Assembly (NCBI RefSeq): GCF_022669155.1
Contig: NZ_JALBVB010000056.1
Coordinates: 221,998 to 285,997 of the forward strand
Origin: Kineococcus sp. TRM81007
Lineage (GTDB): Bacteria; Actinomycetota; Actinomycetes; Actinomycetales; Kineococcaceae
Length of the DNA stretch: 64,000 nucleotides
Direction of reading: 5' to 3'
How positions within the stretch are numbered: the stretch's first letter is position 1; every line of letters starts with the position of its first letter. Of the stretch, positions 26,060 to 35,054 are shown in pieces. Under the pieces are notes generated by a model. That model was not told where the DNA came from, ran no database searches, and was given only the letters and a program-made list of their open reading frames with translations. The translations under genes and the position numbers were made by a program.

Positions 26060-27904
26060 ATGACGTCTCGTGGACCGCGCGTGACGGTAGGTCGAGATCT
26101 CGCGGTCTCCGCTGTCGCAGGGGTTCCTCGTGCGGTCGCGGGCCCACATGATGGGCGCCGATCAGCGGCCGCGACCCCACCCGGTCCGGCCGGGACAGCG
26201 GTCGAGACGACGGTCGGGAGGTGGGGTGTGCACGGGTACCGCGCTGCGACCGGCCCCGCCGCGGCACCGGTGAGCGTGCCCCGGCCGGGCGCGACCCCCA
26301 CCGGCGCCGGGTCCCTCGCCCGGCACCCGCCGCGCCGGCCCCCGCGGGTGGGACGCACCCCGTTGGTGCTCCTCGCCGCCGCCCTGGTCGGCATCACCCT
26401 GACGGCATTCGCGCCGCTGCCCGGGGAGCTCGCCGTGGGGGTGGGCGTGCTGGCCGGTGCCTCGGCCGGTGCGGTGGTCGGTGCCCTCCCGGGGCGCCCG
26501 GCGGCCCGCACTCGCCGGTTCCCCGGTCCGGACTGTGCGCGGGCGGGGCGCCGCGGGCGCGCGGCGCCGCGCGACCGGCTGACCGGGCTGCCCGAGCGGG
26601 AGGCGCTGCTGGCGGCCGTGGACCGCGCCCTGGTCGCGGCGGCCCCGGGAGGACCGGCCCCTGGCCTGCTCGTGGTGGACCTCGACCGGTTCCGGGACGT
26701 CAACGACGCGCTGGGGCACGACGGGGGCGACGACGTGCTGCGCGCCCTCGCCGGTCGGCTGCGCGCGCTGGCGCCGGCCGACGCGGTGGTCGGCAGGCTC
26801 GGCGGCGACGAGTTCGCCGTCCTCGTCCCGGACGGTGCCGGCGCGGAGGACCTCGCACGGCGCGTCGTGCACAGCGCCGGGCGGCCGCTGGACGCCGGCG
26901 GGCTGCGGGTGCTGCTGCCGGCGAGCGTGGGGGTGGCGCTGGCACCCCGGCACGGGTCGGTGGCGGCGGCCCTGCTGCGCAGCGCCGAGGCCGCTCTGCA
27001 CGAGGCCAAGCGGGTGCGCGGGTGCGCCTGCACCTACGGCGGCGAGCACGCTGCCACCGGAGCCCCCGGCGCCGAGCGCCTGCGGTTGCTGGGCGAGTTG
27101 AGCCGGGCGGTGGAGCGCGGTGAGCTGTTCGTGCACTACCAGCCGCAGGTCGACCCGGCGACCGGCGCGCTCGCGGGTGCGGAGGCCCTGGTGCGCTGGC
27201 GCCACCCCGACCTCGGCACCGTCGCACCGGACCGCTTCGTGCCGCTGGCGGAGGGCTCCGGCCTGGTCCACGCCCTGACCGGCGTGGTGCTGGGGCACGC
27301 CCTGGCCGACCTGGCGGGCTGGCGGGCGTGCGGGTGCGACGTGACGGTCTCCGTCAACCTCTCCGCGCGCTCGCTCGCCGAGACCGGTCTGCCCGCGCTG
27401 GTGGCCCGCGAGCTGGATCGCCACGGGGTGCCTGCTCGGGCCCTCGTGCTGGAGGTCACCGAGACGGCTCTGGTGGCGGACCCGCAGCGGGCCCGCACCG
27501 TCGTCGGCGAGCTCCGCGCCCTGGGGTGCTCCGTGGCGGTTGACGACTACGGCACCGGGCAGTCGTCGCTGCGCCGCTTGACGGGCCTGGACGTCGACGA
27601 GCTCAAGATCGACCGCTCCTTCGTGACCGCGATGACCACCGACCGCGCCCGGGAGGTGATCGTGCGCTCCACCGTGCAGATGGCCCGGGACCTGGGGCTG
27701 CGGGTGGTGGCCGAGGGCGTGGAGGACGCCGGCACGCTGCGGGCCCTCGCCGCACTGGGCTGCCACCTCGTGCAGGGCACCCACGTGGGTGAGCCCGCGG
27801 CGGCGGGGGACCTGCTGTGGTCGCTGGCCACGCGCGGCGGTGCGGCGCACCTCGGCGCCGCACCACGGCTCGTGGTGCGGCGCCGCCCTTCCGGCGCGCT
27901 CTGA
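26060..27904 (+). CDS. Membrane-associated GGDEF-EAL cyclic-di-GMP protein
   Basis: Bifunctional signalling protein of 614 aa. An Arg/Pro-rich N-terminus precedes two membrane helices (about residues 108-155). The diguanylate cyclase domain has an intact GGDEF (248-252) after DRFRDVNDALGHDGGD. The phosphodiesterase domain has an intact EAL (375-377), SVNLSARSL, VLEVTETAL, DDYGTGQSSL (from 495), LKIDRSF and AEGVED. Both catalytic motifs look complete, so it could make and degrade c-di-GMP. No sensory domain is visible. The ATG at 26060 has no clear ribosome site; GTG codons near 26230 are alternatives that keep both helices. Confidence 0.9.
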   Translation: MTSRGPRVTVGRDLAVSAVAGVPRAVAGPHDGRRSAAATPPGPAGTAVETTVGRWGVHGYRAATGPAAAPVSVPRPGATPTGAGSLARHPPRRPPRVGRTPLVLLAAALVGITLTAFAPLPGELAVGVGVLAGASAGAVVGALPGRPAARTRRFPGPDCARAGRRGRAAPRDRLTGLPEREALLAAVDRALVAAAPGGPAPGLLVVDLDRFRDVNDALGHDGGDDVLRALAGRLRALAPADAVVGRLGGDEFAVLVPDGAGAEDLARRVVHSAGRPLDAGGLRVLLPASVGVALAPRHGSVAAALLRSAEAALHEAKRVRGCACTYGGEHAATGAPGAERLRLLGELSRAVERGELFVHYQPQVDPATGALAGAEALVRWRHPDLGTVAPDRFVPLAEGSGLVHALTGVVLGHALADLAGWRACGCDVTVSVNLSARSLAETGLPALVARELDRHGVPARALVLEVTETALVADPQRARTVVGELRALGCSVAVDDYGTGQSSLRRLTGLDVDELKIDRSFVTAMTTDRAREVIVRSTVQMARDLGLRVVAEGVEDAGTLRALAALGCHLVQGTHVGEPAAAGDLLWSLATRGGAAHLGAAPRLVVRRRPSGAL

Positions 27905-27908
27905 CCCC

Positions 27909-27968
27909 GTCCCACCCGGCGTCCCACCCGGCGTCCCACCCGGCGTCCCACCCGGCGTCCCACCCGGC
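27909..27968. repeat. Five perfect tandem copies of a 12-bp unit
   Basis: The unit GTCCCACCCGGC is repeated exactly five times in the 65-bp gap between the stop codons of the convergent GGDEF-EAL and SAF-domain genes. Copy number is likely to vary between strains. It has no hairpin of its own, so it is a minisatellite rather than a terminator. Confidence 0.95.
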
Positions 27969-27969
27969 G

Positions 27970-28629
27970 TCACGGCGCGCGCAGGGCGAGCACCGTGCGC
28001 CCGGACGCCGCTGCCAGGCGCGCGGCCGTGGGCGGGTCCACCGCCACCAGCACGCTGCCCGGCCCGCCCGGTGCCGCGCCGAGGAACCCGCTGCCGGTGG
28101 CCGTGGTGGGCACCGCGAGGACCACGACGTCGGAGGCGACGCGCTCGGCGCCGGTGGGCAGGCCCGTGACGGGGTCGTCGGTGCGGGCCAGGACGTCGAC
28201 GCGGGCACCGGACCGCAGCCCGTCGAGGACCGCCGGGTCGCCCACGGCGACGGTGGTGGCCAGCGTGCCCGGCGGCTGCCCGGCCAGCAGGCCGGCGCCG
28301 GTGGTGCGCGCGTCCGTGAGGACCTCACCGCGGCGCACCGCGCCGGAGAGCACGGCACCCCGCGCGCCGGCGTCGTCCAGGGCGCCGTCGGGCACGGTGC
28401 CCGACGGGCGCTCGTCGCTGCGCACGTCGCCCACCGTCAGGGCCGCCCCGGCCGGCAGGTCGCGCGTCGCGACGAGCACCGGCCGCGTCGCCGGCTGCGG
28501 CGGCGCCAGCGCGGACACCGCCACCCCGGCGGCGGCGGCGGTCAGCCCGGCGCTGAGCCAGCGCCGGGCCAGCCTGCGCCGCCGCCGGTCGCGGGGCCCG
28601 GCGGGGCGGGGTGTCGTCTCGCGCAGCAC
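27970..28629 (-). CDS. SAF-domain protein, CpaB-like
   Basis: Membrane-anchored protein of 219 aa. An Arg-rich cytoplasmic N-terminus (RDRRRRRLARRW) is followed by one helix (about residues 26-45) and a SAF domain (about 50-115: LVATRDLPAGAALTVGDV, GAVLSGAVRRGEVLT). A second domain contains ARVDVLARTDDPVTG, as in the Flp-pilus assembly protein CpaB (RcpC). No other tad/flp pilus gene is visible here, so the role is open. The GTG start is chosen because it includes the whole basic segment. Its stop lies two bases past the 12-bp repeat array. Confidence 0.75.
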   Translation of the reverse strand: MLRETTPRPAGPRDRRRRRLARRWLSAGLTAAAAGVAVSALAPPQPATRPVLVATRDLPAGAALTVGDVRSDERPSGTVPDGALDDAGARGAVLSGAVRRGEVLTDARTTGAGLLAGQPPGTLATTVAVGDPAVLDGLRSGARVDVLARTDDPVTGLPTGAERVASDVVVLAVPTTATGSGFLGAAPGGPGSVLVAVDPPTAARLAAASGRTVLALRAP

Positions 28630-28733
28630 ACCCGGACGCTAGGGAGGCGCGGCCGCCCAGCCGGTCGCGTCCGTGCCCGGCTGTGGACCGCCGCGGCGGT
28701 GCGGCCGGTGTGGAGACCGGGTGAGCCGTCCAC

Positions 28734-29081
28734 TCAGGCGGCGGAGGTCGAGCCGCCCGACGCGGAGGAGGACGAGGACGAGGTGGACGACTTGGACGAG
28801 GACGAGCTCGTCGAGGACGACGAGTCCGAACTCTTGGCCGCCGAGCCGCCGGAGTCCTTGGACCCGCTCTTGGCGTCCGAGCCGCCGGACCCGTTGCCGG
28901 AGCCGCTGCGCGAGTCGGTGCGGTAGAAGCCGGAGCCCTTGAAGACGATGCCGACGTTGTTGAACAGCTTGCGCAGCTGCCCCGAGCACTCGGGGCAGGT
29001 GGTGAGGGCGTCGTCGCTGAAGGACTGGCGGACCTCGAAGCTGTGGTCGCACTGCTGGCACGCGTAGGCGTAGGTGGGCAC
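28734..29081 (-). CDS. FmdB-family zinc-ribbon protein
   Basis: Small protein of 115 aa. The N-terminal zinc ribbon MPTYAYACQQC...TTCPEC has Cys at 8, 11, 29 and 32, followed by LRKLFNNVGIVFKGSGFYRTD, diagnostic of the FmdB/CxxC_CxxC_SSSS family. The second half is a very long Ser/Gly/Lys tract, longer than usual, and probably disordered. The biochemical role of the family is not settled. The GTG start has a GGAGA ribosome site. A CIRCE operator 29 bp upstream suggests control by the heat-shock repressor HrcA. Confidence 0.9.
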   Translation of the reverse strand: MPTYAYACQQCDHSFEVRQSFSDDALTTCPECSGQLRKLFNNVGIVFKGSGFYRTDSRSGSGNGSGGSDAKSGSKDSGGSAAKSSDSSSSTSSSSSKSSTSSSSSSASGGSTSAA

Positions 29082-29109
29082 GTCGTCTCCAGGGAGGTCG
29101 AGACCCCGA

Positions 29110-29136
29110 CTGGCACTCGGGGAGTTCGAGTGCCAA
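29110..29136 (-). promoter_or_regulatory. CIRCE element (HrcA operator) upstream of the FmdB-family gene
   Basis: TGGCACTC, nine bases, GAGTGCCA form a perfect inverted repeat with the exact 9-bp spacing of CIRCE (consensus TTAGCACTC-N9-GAGTGCTAA; TTGGCACTC/GAGTGCCAA in GC-rich actinobacteria). On the minus strand a TAGGAT box (29136-29141) adjoins it, so the transcription start would fall inside the operator, the classical arrangement for HrcA repression. Confidence 0.85.
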
Positions 29137-29167
29137 TCCTACTCGCCGCGCGGACCCCGCGCGGCCC

Positions 29168-32100
29168 TCAGCGCGCCGCGCGCCCCCGGCGCACCACGGC
29201 CTGACCCAGCGGCCGGGCGTGCACCCGGAGCCAGCCGTCGTCGGCACCGGCCGGCAGCGCACCGGCGACCTCCGGCGGGCTCGGCGCGGCGGCGTCGACG
29301 GTGAGCAGGGTCCAGCAGCCGCTGCCGCCGCCGGGGGCGAGGGCCCGGGCGGCCCCCACCTCCAGCACCCCCTCGCGCCGGGTGACCGCCGGGGTGGCCC
29401 CGTCCGCCCGGCCCACCAGGGCGATCCGCCCGCCGGTCGCGGTGCGCCAGCGCGCCGCCCACCCGCGCAGCAGGGCCGACTCGTCCGGGTCCACCAGGTC
29501 GCCGGCCCCGCTGCCCGGGCCTCGCGCGGCGACGACCACGACCCCCGTGACGGCGCCGTCGGCGGCCGCCGCGTCCAGCTCGGCGCGCAGCCACGGCAGC
29601 TGGGTGAAGCCGGCGGTGCGCAGCGAGCCGCCGGTGGCGTCCAGCAGCACGTAGCGGGTGCCGGCCAGGTCGAGCCGCCGGTGCGGCGCCGCGGCGCCGC
29701 TGGACGCCGGCCCCGCGGCGGCGGCCGTTCCCGCCTCACCGTCGCCGGGCAGCCACGACCAGGAGGTGGCGGCGGGCAGCTCCTGCGCCAGCACCTCACG
29801 GGCCAGCGCCACGTCGGCGTCGGTGCCGGCCCGCCCCGGGGTGCCGACGACGTCCCCGGAGAGCAGCACGTGCTGCGCTCCGGCGGCGGCCGCGCCCCGC
29901 AGGGCCTCGCGCAGCGGCGTCTCGGTGCCGGGGTGCGCGGCGCGGACGTGGGTGGCGGCCACGAGCGCGACGCGGCCGGTGCGCGGGCCGGTGGCGGTGC
30001 CCGGGCCGAGGGCTGGGTCGCGCGGTGCGTCCACCGCCCCGGGAGCGGCCGGTGCCGTGCCGGCCTCCAGGGCGGCGAGGTCCAGCCGGCCCGCGGTGCG
30101 GCGGGCGGCGTCGGTCTGCGCCACGTACACCCGCTCCACGGCCACCTCGCGCGCCCCGGCGGGCACGGCGGCCGTCAGGCGGCGCCAGCCGGTGAAGTCG
30201 ACCCGCTCGGCGAACGTCACCGGCCGGGCGGCGCCGTCCACGCGCAGCACCGCCCGCAGCCAGCCGCCGGCTCCGTCGCCGCGCACCCGCAGAGCGACCT
30301 CGCGGGTGCCGGCGGGCAGCGCGACGGGCGGGTCGGCGACGGCGGCGGCCACGGACGTGCCGGTCGGTTGCTCGTGCGTGTCGTGGGTGAGCCGCAGCGC
30401 CGCCCGGACGCCGGCCAGGTCGTCCACGGTGACGGGGGCGAGGGCGGCGGTCGCGCGCGTGGCGGCGGCTCGCCAGCGGCCGGGGTCGGTGACGGGGTCG
30501 GCGAGCACCGTGCTCAGGCCGACGGCGACGGCGGTGGTGGTGCTCACCGCCCCGGCGCGCAGGACGACGGGCACCGCGGCAGGGCCCGTGCCGGCGGCGG
30601 TCAGCCGGAGGCGGCCGTCGGGCAGGGCGGCGACGCTCAGCAGGGCGGGGTCGGTGGTGACGGTGACGTCGGCGGCGTCGACGCGGGCGCGCCGGCCCTC
30701 GCCGTCGCGGCCGGTGATCTGCACGTCGGCGACCGCGCCCGCGGTGGTCAGCTGCGGGGAGGGGTCGAGCTCCAGGGAGGCGAGCGGGCCGAGCACCTCC
30801 AGCGCCAGCTCGCCCGAGGCGGCCCCGGCCCGGACGCGCAGCACCGTGCGCCCGGGTGAGCTGCCCCGCACCAGCACGCGGGTCCCGCCGTCGCCGGGCT
30901 CGACGGACTCGACGGCCGCCGTGGCGGGGGCGTCGGTGCTGAACGCCGGTGCCTCCAGCGGTGCGGGTGCCAGCGCGGCGTCGGTGCCCGCGGCCTCCAC
31001 GGCCAGCAGCAGGCCGGGCAGGACCCGGCCGCCCGGTCCGCGCCAGACGATCCCGGTGGCGCGCCCGTCCGCGGCCGGTGGCAGCAGCCCGACGGCGTGG
31101 GCGACGGCCCGCGGGGCGCCGTCGGACGGTTCACCGACGACTGCGACGTGCGCCTCGCCGGCGGGACGTGCCACGAGCTGCGCGGAGCCGCCGCCGTCGA
31201 GCACCACGGCACCGGCCGCACCGGCCTCGACCATCCGCTGCGCGGTCTCAACGGCGGTCAGCCCGCGCGAGCGGGCGGTGCCGCCGTCGGCGGTCAGCAG
31301 CAGCAGCTCCCCGGCGCGGGTCCACCCGAGCGCGGTGCGCGCGCGCAGGGCGGCCCAGGTGGGGTCGGCGGTGTCGATGGCGGCGACGGCGCCGTCGCGC
31401 ACGAGCTCCAGACGGGCGCCCAGGGCGAAGCCGTCCGAACCGGGGTCGAGGGCGCCGACGCGCACGTCGACGGCGGTGCTCGCGGGGGTGCCGACGGCGG
31501 TGCCGGCCAGGGCGGTGGCGACGGTGCCGGTGGCGACGAGGACGAGGCCGTCCGCGGGCACGGGGGTGCGCCCGGGGGAGCGCACGGCGCTGACGCGGCC
31601 GGCGCGCACCTCGACCTCCAGGCCGCCGGGGGCGGTCGGGGTCCGGTCCCCGGGACCCCAGGCGGGGGTGAACAGCGCCACCGCGTCGGCGGGGACGGTG
31701 CGGGTGGCGAGGGCGGCCAGCGGCCAGGTGCGCTCGCCGACGGTGGCGGTGCCGGTCAGCCGCACGTCGCCGAGGCGACCGGCCCAGCCGGTGGGGGTGT
31801 CGTCGACGCCGACGGCGCGCTGCACCGCGGCGTCGGCCTTGAGGGCGTGGCCGTCGACGACGACGGGGCCGTCGGGCGTGCCGGTGCGGTCGATGTCGTA
31901 GAAGTCGCCGTTGACGGCGGCGACCGCGCCGGCGGCGGTGGCCAGCTCGGCGGGGGTGCGCGGTTCGGACAGGCTGCGCTGCAGCAGCGCGGGCCGGGTG
32001 CCGGTGCCGGGGGCCAGGCGCAGCAGCGAAGTGCGCTGGGAGCCGGCGGCGTCGAGGGTGGCGAGCCGCTCCAGGGTCAGGCCGGGGGCGACGGTCGTCA

Positions 32101-32257
32101 GCGTGCGCTCCAGCTCGACGCGGCCGGGGGCGGCGGCCAGCGCCCGCGGGTCCGGCAGGCCGGCGGCGCTGCCGGCGGCGTCCGCGCGGGTGGCGGGCGA
32201 GGCGGCGGGGACGAGCAGGCTGGCGAGGCCCCCGGTGAGGACCGTGCGACGGCGCAT
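29168..32257 (-). CDS. Secreted phosphodiester-glycosidase (NAGPA-like) protein with degenerate metallophosphoesterase domain
   Basis: Exported protein of 1029 aa. The N-terminus MRRRTVLTGGLASLLVPAAS has a twin-arginine-like signal. Residues about 75-430 form a phosphodiester-glycosidase domain, with AAVNGDFYDI, ARTALGWTRAGELLLLTADG and VVLDGGGSAQLVA. A central all-beta region (about 440-800) has Ig-like and carbohydrate-binding character. The C-terminal 220 residues resemble a calcineurin-like phosphoesterase (LLSGDVVGT), but the DxH and GNHD metal sites are missing (ATHV and LPGDGE instead), so it is probably inactive. It may trim wall or polysaccharide phosphodiesters. The ATG at 32257 is chosen to open the signal peptide. 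Confidence 0.8.
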   Translation of the reverse strand: MRRRTVLTGGLASLLVPAASPATRADAAGSAAGLPDPRALAAAPGRVELERTLTTVAPGLTLERLATLDAAGSQRTSLLRLAPGTGTRPALLQRSLSEPRTPAELATAAGAVAAVNGDFYDIDRTGTPDGPVVVDGHALKADAAVQRAVGVDDTPTGWAGRLGDVRLTGTATVGERTWPLAALATRTVPADAVALFTPAWGPGDRTPTAPGGLEVEVRAGRVSAVRSPGRTPVPADGLVLVATGTVATALAGTAVGTPASTAVDVRVGALDPGSDGFALGARLELVRDGAVAAIDTADPTWAALRARTALGWTRAGELLLLTADGGTARSRGLTAVETAQRMVEAGAAGAVVLDGGGSAQLVARPAGEAHVAVVGEPSDGAPRAVAHAVGLLPPAADGRATGIVWRGPGGRVLPGLLLAVEAAGTDAALAPAPLEAPAFSTDAPATAAVESVEPGDGGTRVLVRGSSPGRTVLRVRAGAASGELALEVLGPLASLELDPSPQLTTAGAVADVQITGRDGEGRRARVDAADVTVTTDPALLSVAALPDGRLRLTAAGTGPAAVPVVLRAGAVSTTTAVAVGLSTVLADPVTDPGRWRAAATRATAALAPVTVDDLAGVRAALRLTHDTHEQPTGTSVAAAVADPPVALPAGTREVALRVRGDGAGGWLRAVLRVDGAARPVTFAERVDFTGWRRLTAAVPAGAREVAVERVYVAQTDAARRTAGRLDLAALEAGTAPAAPGAVDAPRDPALGPGTATGPRTGRVALVAATHVRAAHPGTETPLREALRGAAAAGAQHVLLSGDVVGTPGRAGTDADVALAREVLAQELPAATSWSWLPGDGEAGTAAAAGPASSGAAAPHRRLDLAGTRYVLLDATGGSLRTAGFTQLPWLRAELDAAAADGAVTGVVVVAARGPGSGAGDLVDPDESALLRGWAARWRTATGGRIALVGRADGATPAVTRREGVLEVGAARALAPGGGSGCWTLLTVDAAAPSPPEVAGALPAGADDGWLRVHARPLGQAVVRRGRAAR

Positions 32258-32288
32258 GCACGAAAGGTATCCGCTGGGGCACGCGGAG

Positions 32289-33800
32289 TTACCGGCTTGG
32301 GGGGTGGCGCCAGTCCGCCAGCTTGCCGTGCCGGCTGACCTGCTGCAGCCGCTCCTCCACCACCGAGCGCTCCGCGGTGCCCGTGACCACCAGCACCTCG
32401 TCACCGCGGCGCAGGGCGGTGCGCGTCCCCGGCACGAACGTCGCCCCGTCGCGCGCCACCAGCGTCACGTTCGCGCCCGGCGGCAGCCGCAGCTCGAACA
32501 CCTCCACCCCGTGCAGCCGCGAGCCGTCCCCCACCCGCACCCGCACCACGTCCGCCGACAGCGTCCCCAGCGGGGAGACCTCCACGTCCAGCTCGGCCGT
32601 GGTGGTCGTCGGCACCAGCCGCAGCACCCGCGCCAGCGGCCGCAGGGTGGGCGCCTGCAGCAGCGTGAACACGACGACCAGGACGAGCACCACGTCGAAG
32701 AGCTGCTCCGTGCCGGGCACCCCCGCCACCGCCGGCACGGTCGCCAGCACGACCGGCACCGCGCCCCGCAGCCCCGCCCACGACAGGAAGGCGAGCTCCG
32801 CCGCGCTGGAGCGCTGCGAGCCCCGGAACGGCAGCAGGCTCACCAGCACGGACAGCGGCCGCGCCAGCACCGTCAGCACCAGCCCGACGAGGAGCGCGTC
32901 CAGCACCACGCCCGGCAGCCGCGACGGGCTCGCCAGCAGCCCGAGCGCCACGAACAGCCCGATCTGCGCCAGCCACCCGGCGGACTCGGCCACGCCCCGC
33001 GTGGTGTGCCGGTGCGGCAGCCGGGAGTTGCCCAGCACCAGGGCGCACAGGTACGTCGCCAGGAAGCCGGAGCCGCGCAGCAGGTCGGCGCCGGCGTAGG
33101 CGCCCACGGTCAGGGCGAGGACCGCCACCGGGTACAGCCCGGAGCTCGGCAGCGCGGTCCGGCGCAGCAGCCACGCCCCGGCGAAGCCGCCGCCGACGCC
33201 GACGGCGGTGCCGACGGCCAGCTGCAGCACCGCCTGCCCGACCGCGGCCCACCACGTCGGCGCGGCACCACCGCCGGCGACCTCCGTCAGCGTCAGCACG
33301 GCGATGACGACGGGCGCGTCGTTCAGACCCGACTCCGCCTCCAGCACCCCCGTCAGCCGCCGCGGCAGCGGCACCGAGCGCAGCACCGAGAAGACCGCGG
33401 CCGCGTCGGTGGAGGAGACCACCGCCCCGATCAGCAGCGACACCGGCCACGACGTGCCCAGAAGCAGGTGCGCCCCCACGCCCACCACGGCCGTGGACAC
33501 GGCGGTGCCGACGGTCGAGAGGACCGCCGCCGGCGCCAGGACCCCGCGGATCGTGCCCCAGCTGGTGGTCAGGCCGCCCTCGGCGAGGATGAGGATGAGC
33601 GCGCCGTAGCCGAGCACCTGCGCCAGCTCGGCGTCGGAGAAGAGCACCCCCAGGCCGCCCTCGCCGACGAGCAGCCCCAGCCCCAGGTACAGCAGCAGCG
33701 ACGGCAGCCCGGTCCGGGCCGACAGCCGCACCGCCAGGACCGCCAGGAGCAGCACGGCGGAGGAGAGCAGCAAGACGGCGCTGAGCTCCTCGACGGTCAT
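32289..33800 (-). CDS. Cation/proton antiporter, CPA1 NhaP2-type with TrkA-C domain
   Basis: Membrane antiporter of 503 aa with about thirteen helices that exchanges K+ or Na+ for protons. CPA signatures are VSSTDAAAVFSVLR (about residues 128-141), ESGLNDAPVVIAV with the ion-binding Asn-Asp, and SWAGLRGAVPVVLAT. After about residue 400 a soluble TrkA-C (RCK_C) domain follows (VVRVRVGDGSRLHGVEVFEL ... RRGDEVLVVTG), which in NhaP2-like proteins regulates transport. The ATG start is at 33800. It is followed after 31 bp by the phosphodiester-glycosidase gene on the same strand. Confidence 0.92.
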   Translation of the reverse strand: MTVEELSAVLLLSSAVLLLAVLAVRLSARTGLPSLLLYLGLGLLVGEGGLGVLFSDAELAQVLGYGALILILAEGGLTTSWGTIRGVLAPAAVLSTVGTAVSTAVVGVGAHLLLGTSWPVSLLIGAVVSSTDAAAVFSVLRSVPLPRRLTGVLEAESGLNDAPVVIAVLTLTEVAGGGAAPTWWAAVGQAVLQLAVGTAVGVGGGFAGAWLLRRTALPSSGLYPVAVLALTVGAYAGADLLRGSGFLATYLCALVLGNSRLPHRHTTRGVAESAGWLAQIGLFVALGLLASPSRLPGVVLDALLVGLVLTVLARPLSVLVSLLPFRGSQRSSAAELAFLSWAGLRGAVPVVLATVPAVAGVPGTEQLFDVVLVLVVVFTLLQAPTLRPLARVLRLVPTTTTAELDVEVSPLGTLSADVVRVRVGDGSRLHGVEVFELRLPPGANVTLVARDGATFVPGTRTALRRGDEVLVVTGTAERSVVEERLQQVSRHGKLADWRHPPSR

Positions 33801-33858
33801 GCGGCACCGTACCGGCCGGGGCCCGCGCGGACGGCCGTGGCCTCAGCCGCCGCCGGCG

Positions 33859-34875
33859 TCAGGGCGCGACGGCGCGCGGCTCGCGCAGGTCCACCTCGGC
33901 GGGCGCGGGCCCGCGCACGGCGGCGACGGCGTCGGTGGTCCAGCCGGCGCCCCAGTCGCGGCGCTCGCGCCACAGCGGCGCCCAGGTCTCCTCGCCCCCG
34001 CCGCGCCCGGCCAGCGCCAGCGCGCGCTCCCCGACGGTGCGCAGCCCCACCCCGCCGGCCAGCAGCGCGGTGCCGGCCGCGGCGCGCGCGGGGCTCCAGC
34101 GCTTGCGGGCGAACTCGGCCTTGCCGCGCAGCACCATCCGCAGCTTGCCGGTGCGCGAGGCGGAGGACTTGCCGCCGGCGTGCACGACGACCGCGTCGGG
34201 GGTGACGGAGGGGTGCATGCCGCGGGCGATGGCGCGCGCGCTGAGGTCGGCGTCCTCGCTGTACATGAAGAACGCCTCGTCGAACCCGCCGAGCGCCTCC
34301 CACGTCTGGCGGGTGGCCAGCAGGAAGGCGCCGCTGACGACGCCGACGTCGCGCACGCTGTCGCGGTCCCAGCGCCCGAGCGACTCGGGGTCGAAGACGG
34401 GGGAGCGCTTGAACGCCGTGGACAGGCCGGTGGCGTAGCAGAACCAGCTCCACAGCGTCGGCTGGGCGAAGCAGGACGTCAGGGACACCGTGCCGTCGGG
34501 GTAGAGGACGCGCCCGCCGACGACGCCGCGCGTGGGGTCCTGCTCGAGGAAGGCCAGCAGGGCGTCGATCGCCCCGGGCAGCACGACGGCGTCGGGGTTG
34601 AGCAGCAGCACGTGCCGGCCGCTGCTGATCTCGGCGGCGCGGTTGCAGGCGGCGGCGAAGCCGAGGTTCTGCGGCGAGAAGCGCACGACCAGGTCCGGGT
34701 CGGCGGCGGCGCGCTCGGCGAGCAGGGTCCGGGTGGGCTCGTCGGAGGCGTTGTCCAGCACGACGACCTCGTGGGAGGCGGCGGGGCGCCCCTCGCCGGC
34801 CAGCGCGTCCAGGCACTGGGCGGTCCACTCGGGCGCGTTGTAGGTCACGACGACGACGGACACGTCCACGGTCAC
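33859..34875 (-). CDS. Glycosyltransferase family 2 (rhamnosyl-type)
   Basis: Cytoplasmic-facing GT-A glycosyltransferase of 338 aa. The N-terminal VDVSVVVVTYNAPEW opens the nucleotide-sugar fold, LLLNPDAVVLPGAIDALL carries the NPD metal-binding motif seen in rhamnosyltransferase-like GT2 enzymes, and GGFDEAFFMYSEDADLSAR is the acceptor-site ED motif. The GTG at 34875 follows a strong GAGGAGGAG ribosome site by about six bases; an upstream ATG would add 21 Arg-rich residues. It stands 6 kb before the exopolysaccharide locus and next to cyclo-ligase and antiporter genes, so its glycan is unclear. The dTDP-rhamnose genes in the window could feed it. Confidence 0.9.
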   Translation of the reverse strand: MTVDVSVVVVTYNAPEWTAQCLDALAGEGRPAASHEVVVLDNASDEPTRTLLAERAAADPDLVVRFSPQNLGFAAACNRAAEISSGRHVLLLNPDAVVLPGAIDALLAFLEQDPTRGVVGGRVLYPDGTVSLTSCFAQPTLWSWFCYATGLSTAFKRSPVFDPESLGRWDRDSVRDVGVVSGAFLLATRQTWEALGGFDEAFFMYSEDADLSARAIARGMHPSVTPDAVVVHAGGKSSASRTGKLRMVLRGKAEFARKRWSPARAAAGTALLAGGVGLRTVGERALALAGRGGGEETWAPLWRERRDWGAGWTTDAVAAVRGPAPAEVDLREPRAVAP

Positions 34876-35054
34876 GGGGGCTCCTCCTCGCCGGCGCCGC
34901 CGGGAACACCGGTCAGCACTCGGAGTCGATCTGGGCACAGCTCGCAGTCACCATCGGCGGGGCACAGTGAACCACGCCGGTGCCGGTCCCCGGCCGGGGC
35001 GCGGGCCCGGAGCGCGGGGGAGGTGCGTGCGCGCGGGGGCGGGGCGGGCGGCGG

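Noticed and set aside
27909-27968. Possible CRISPR array.
   Set aside because: The 12-bp units are contiguous with no spacers, far shorter than CRISPR repeats, and no cas gene is present.
29224-30859. Plus-strand open frame opposite the phosphodiester-glycosidase gene.
   Set aside because: No recognisable domain, no ribosome site and antisense to a protein with clear catalytic motifs and signal peptide.
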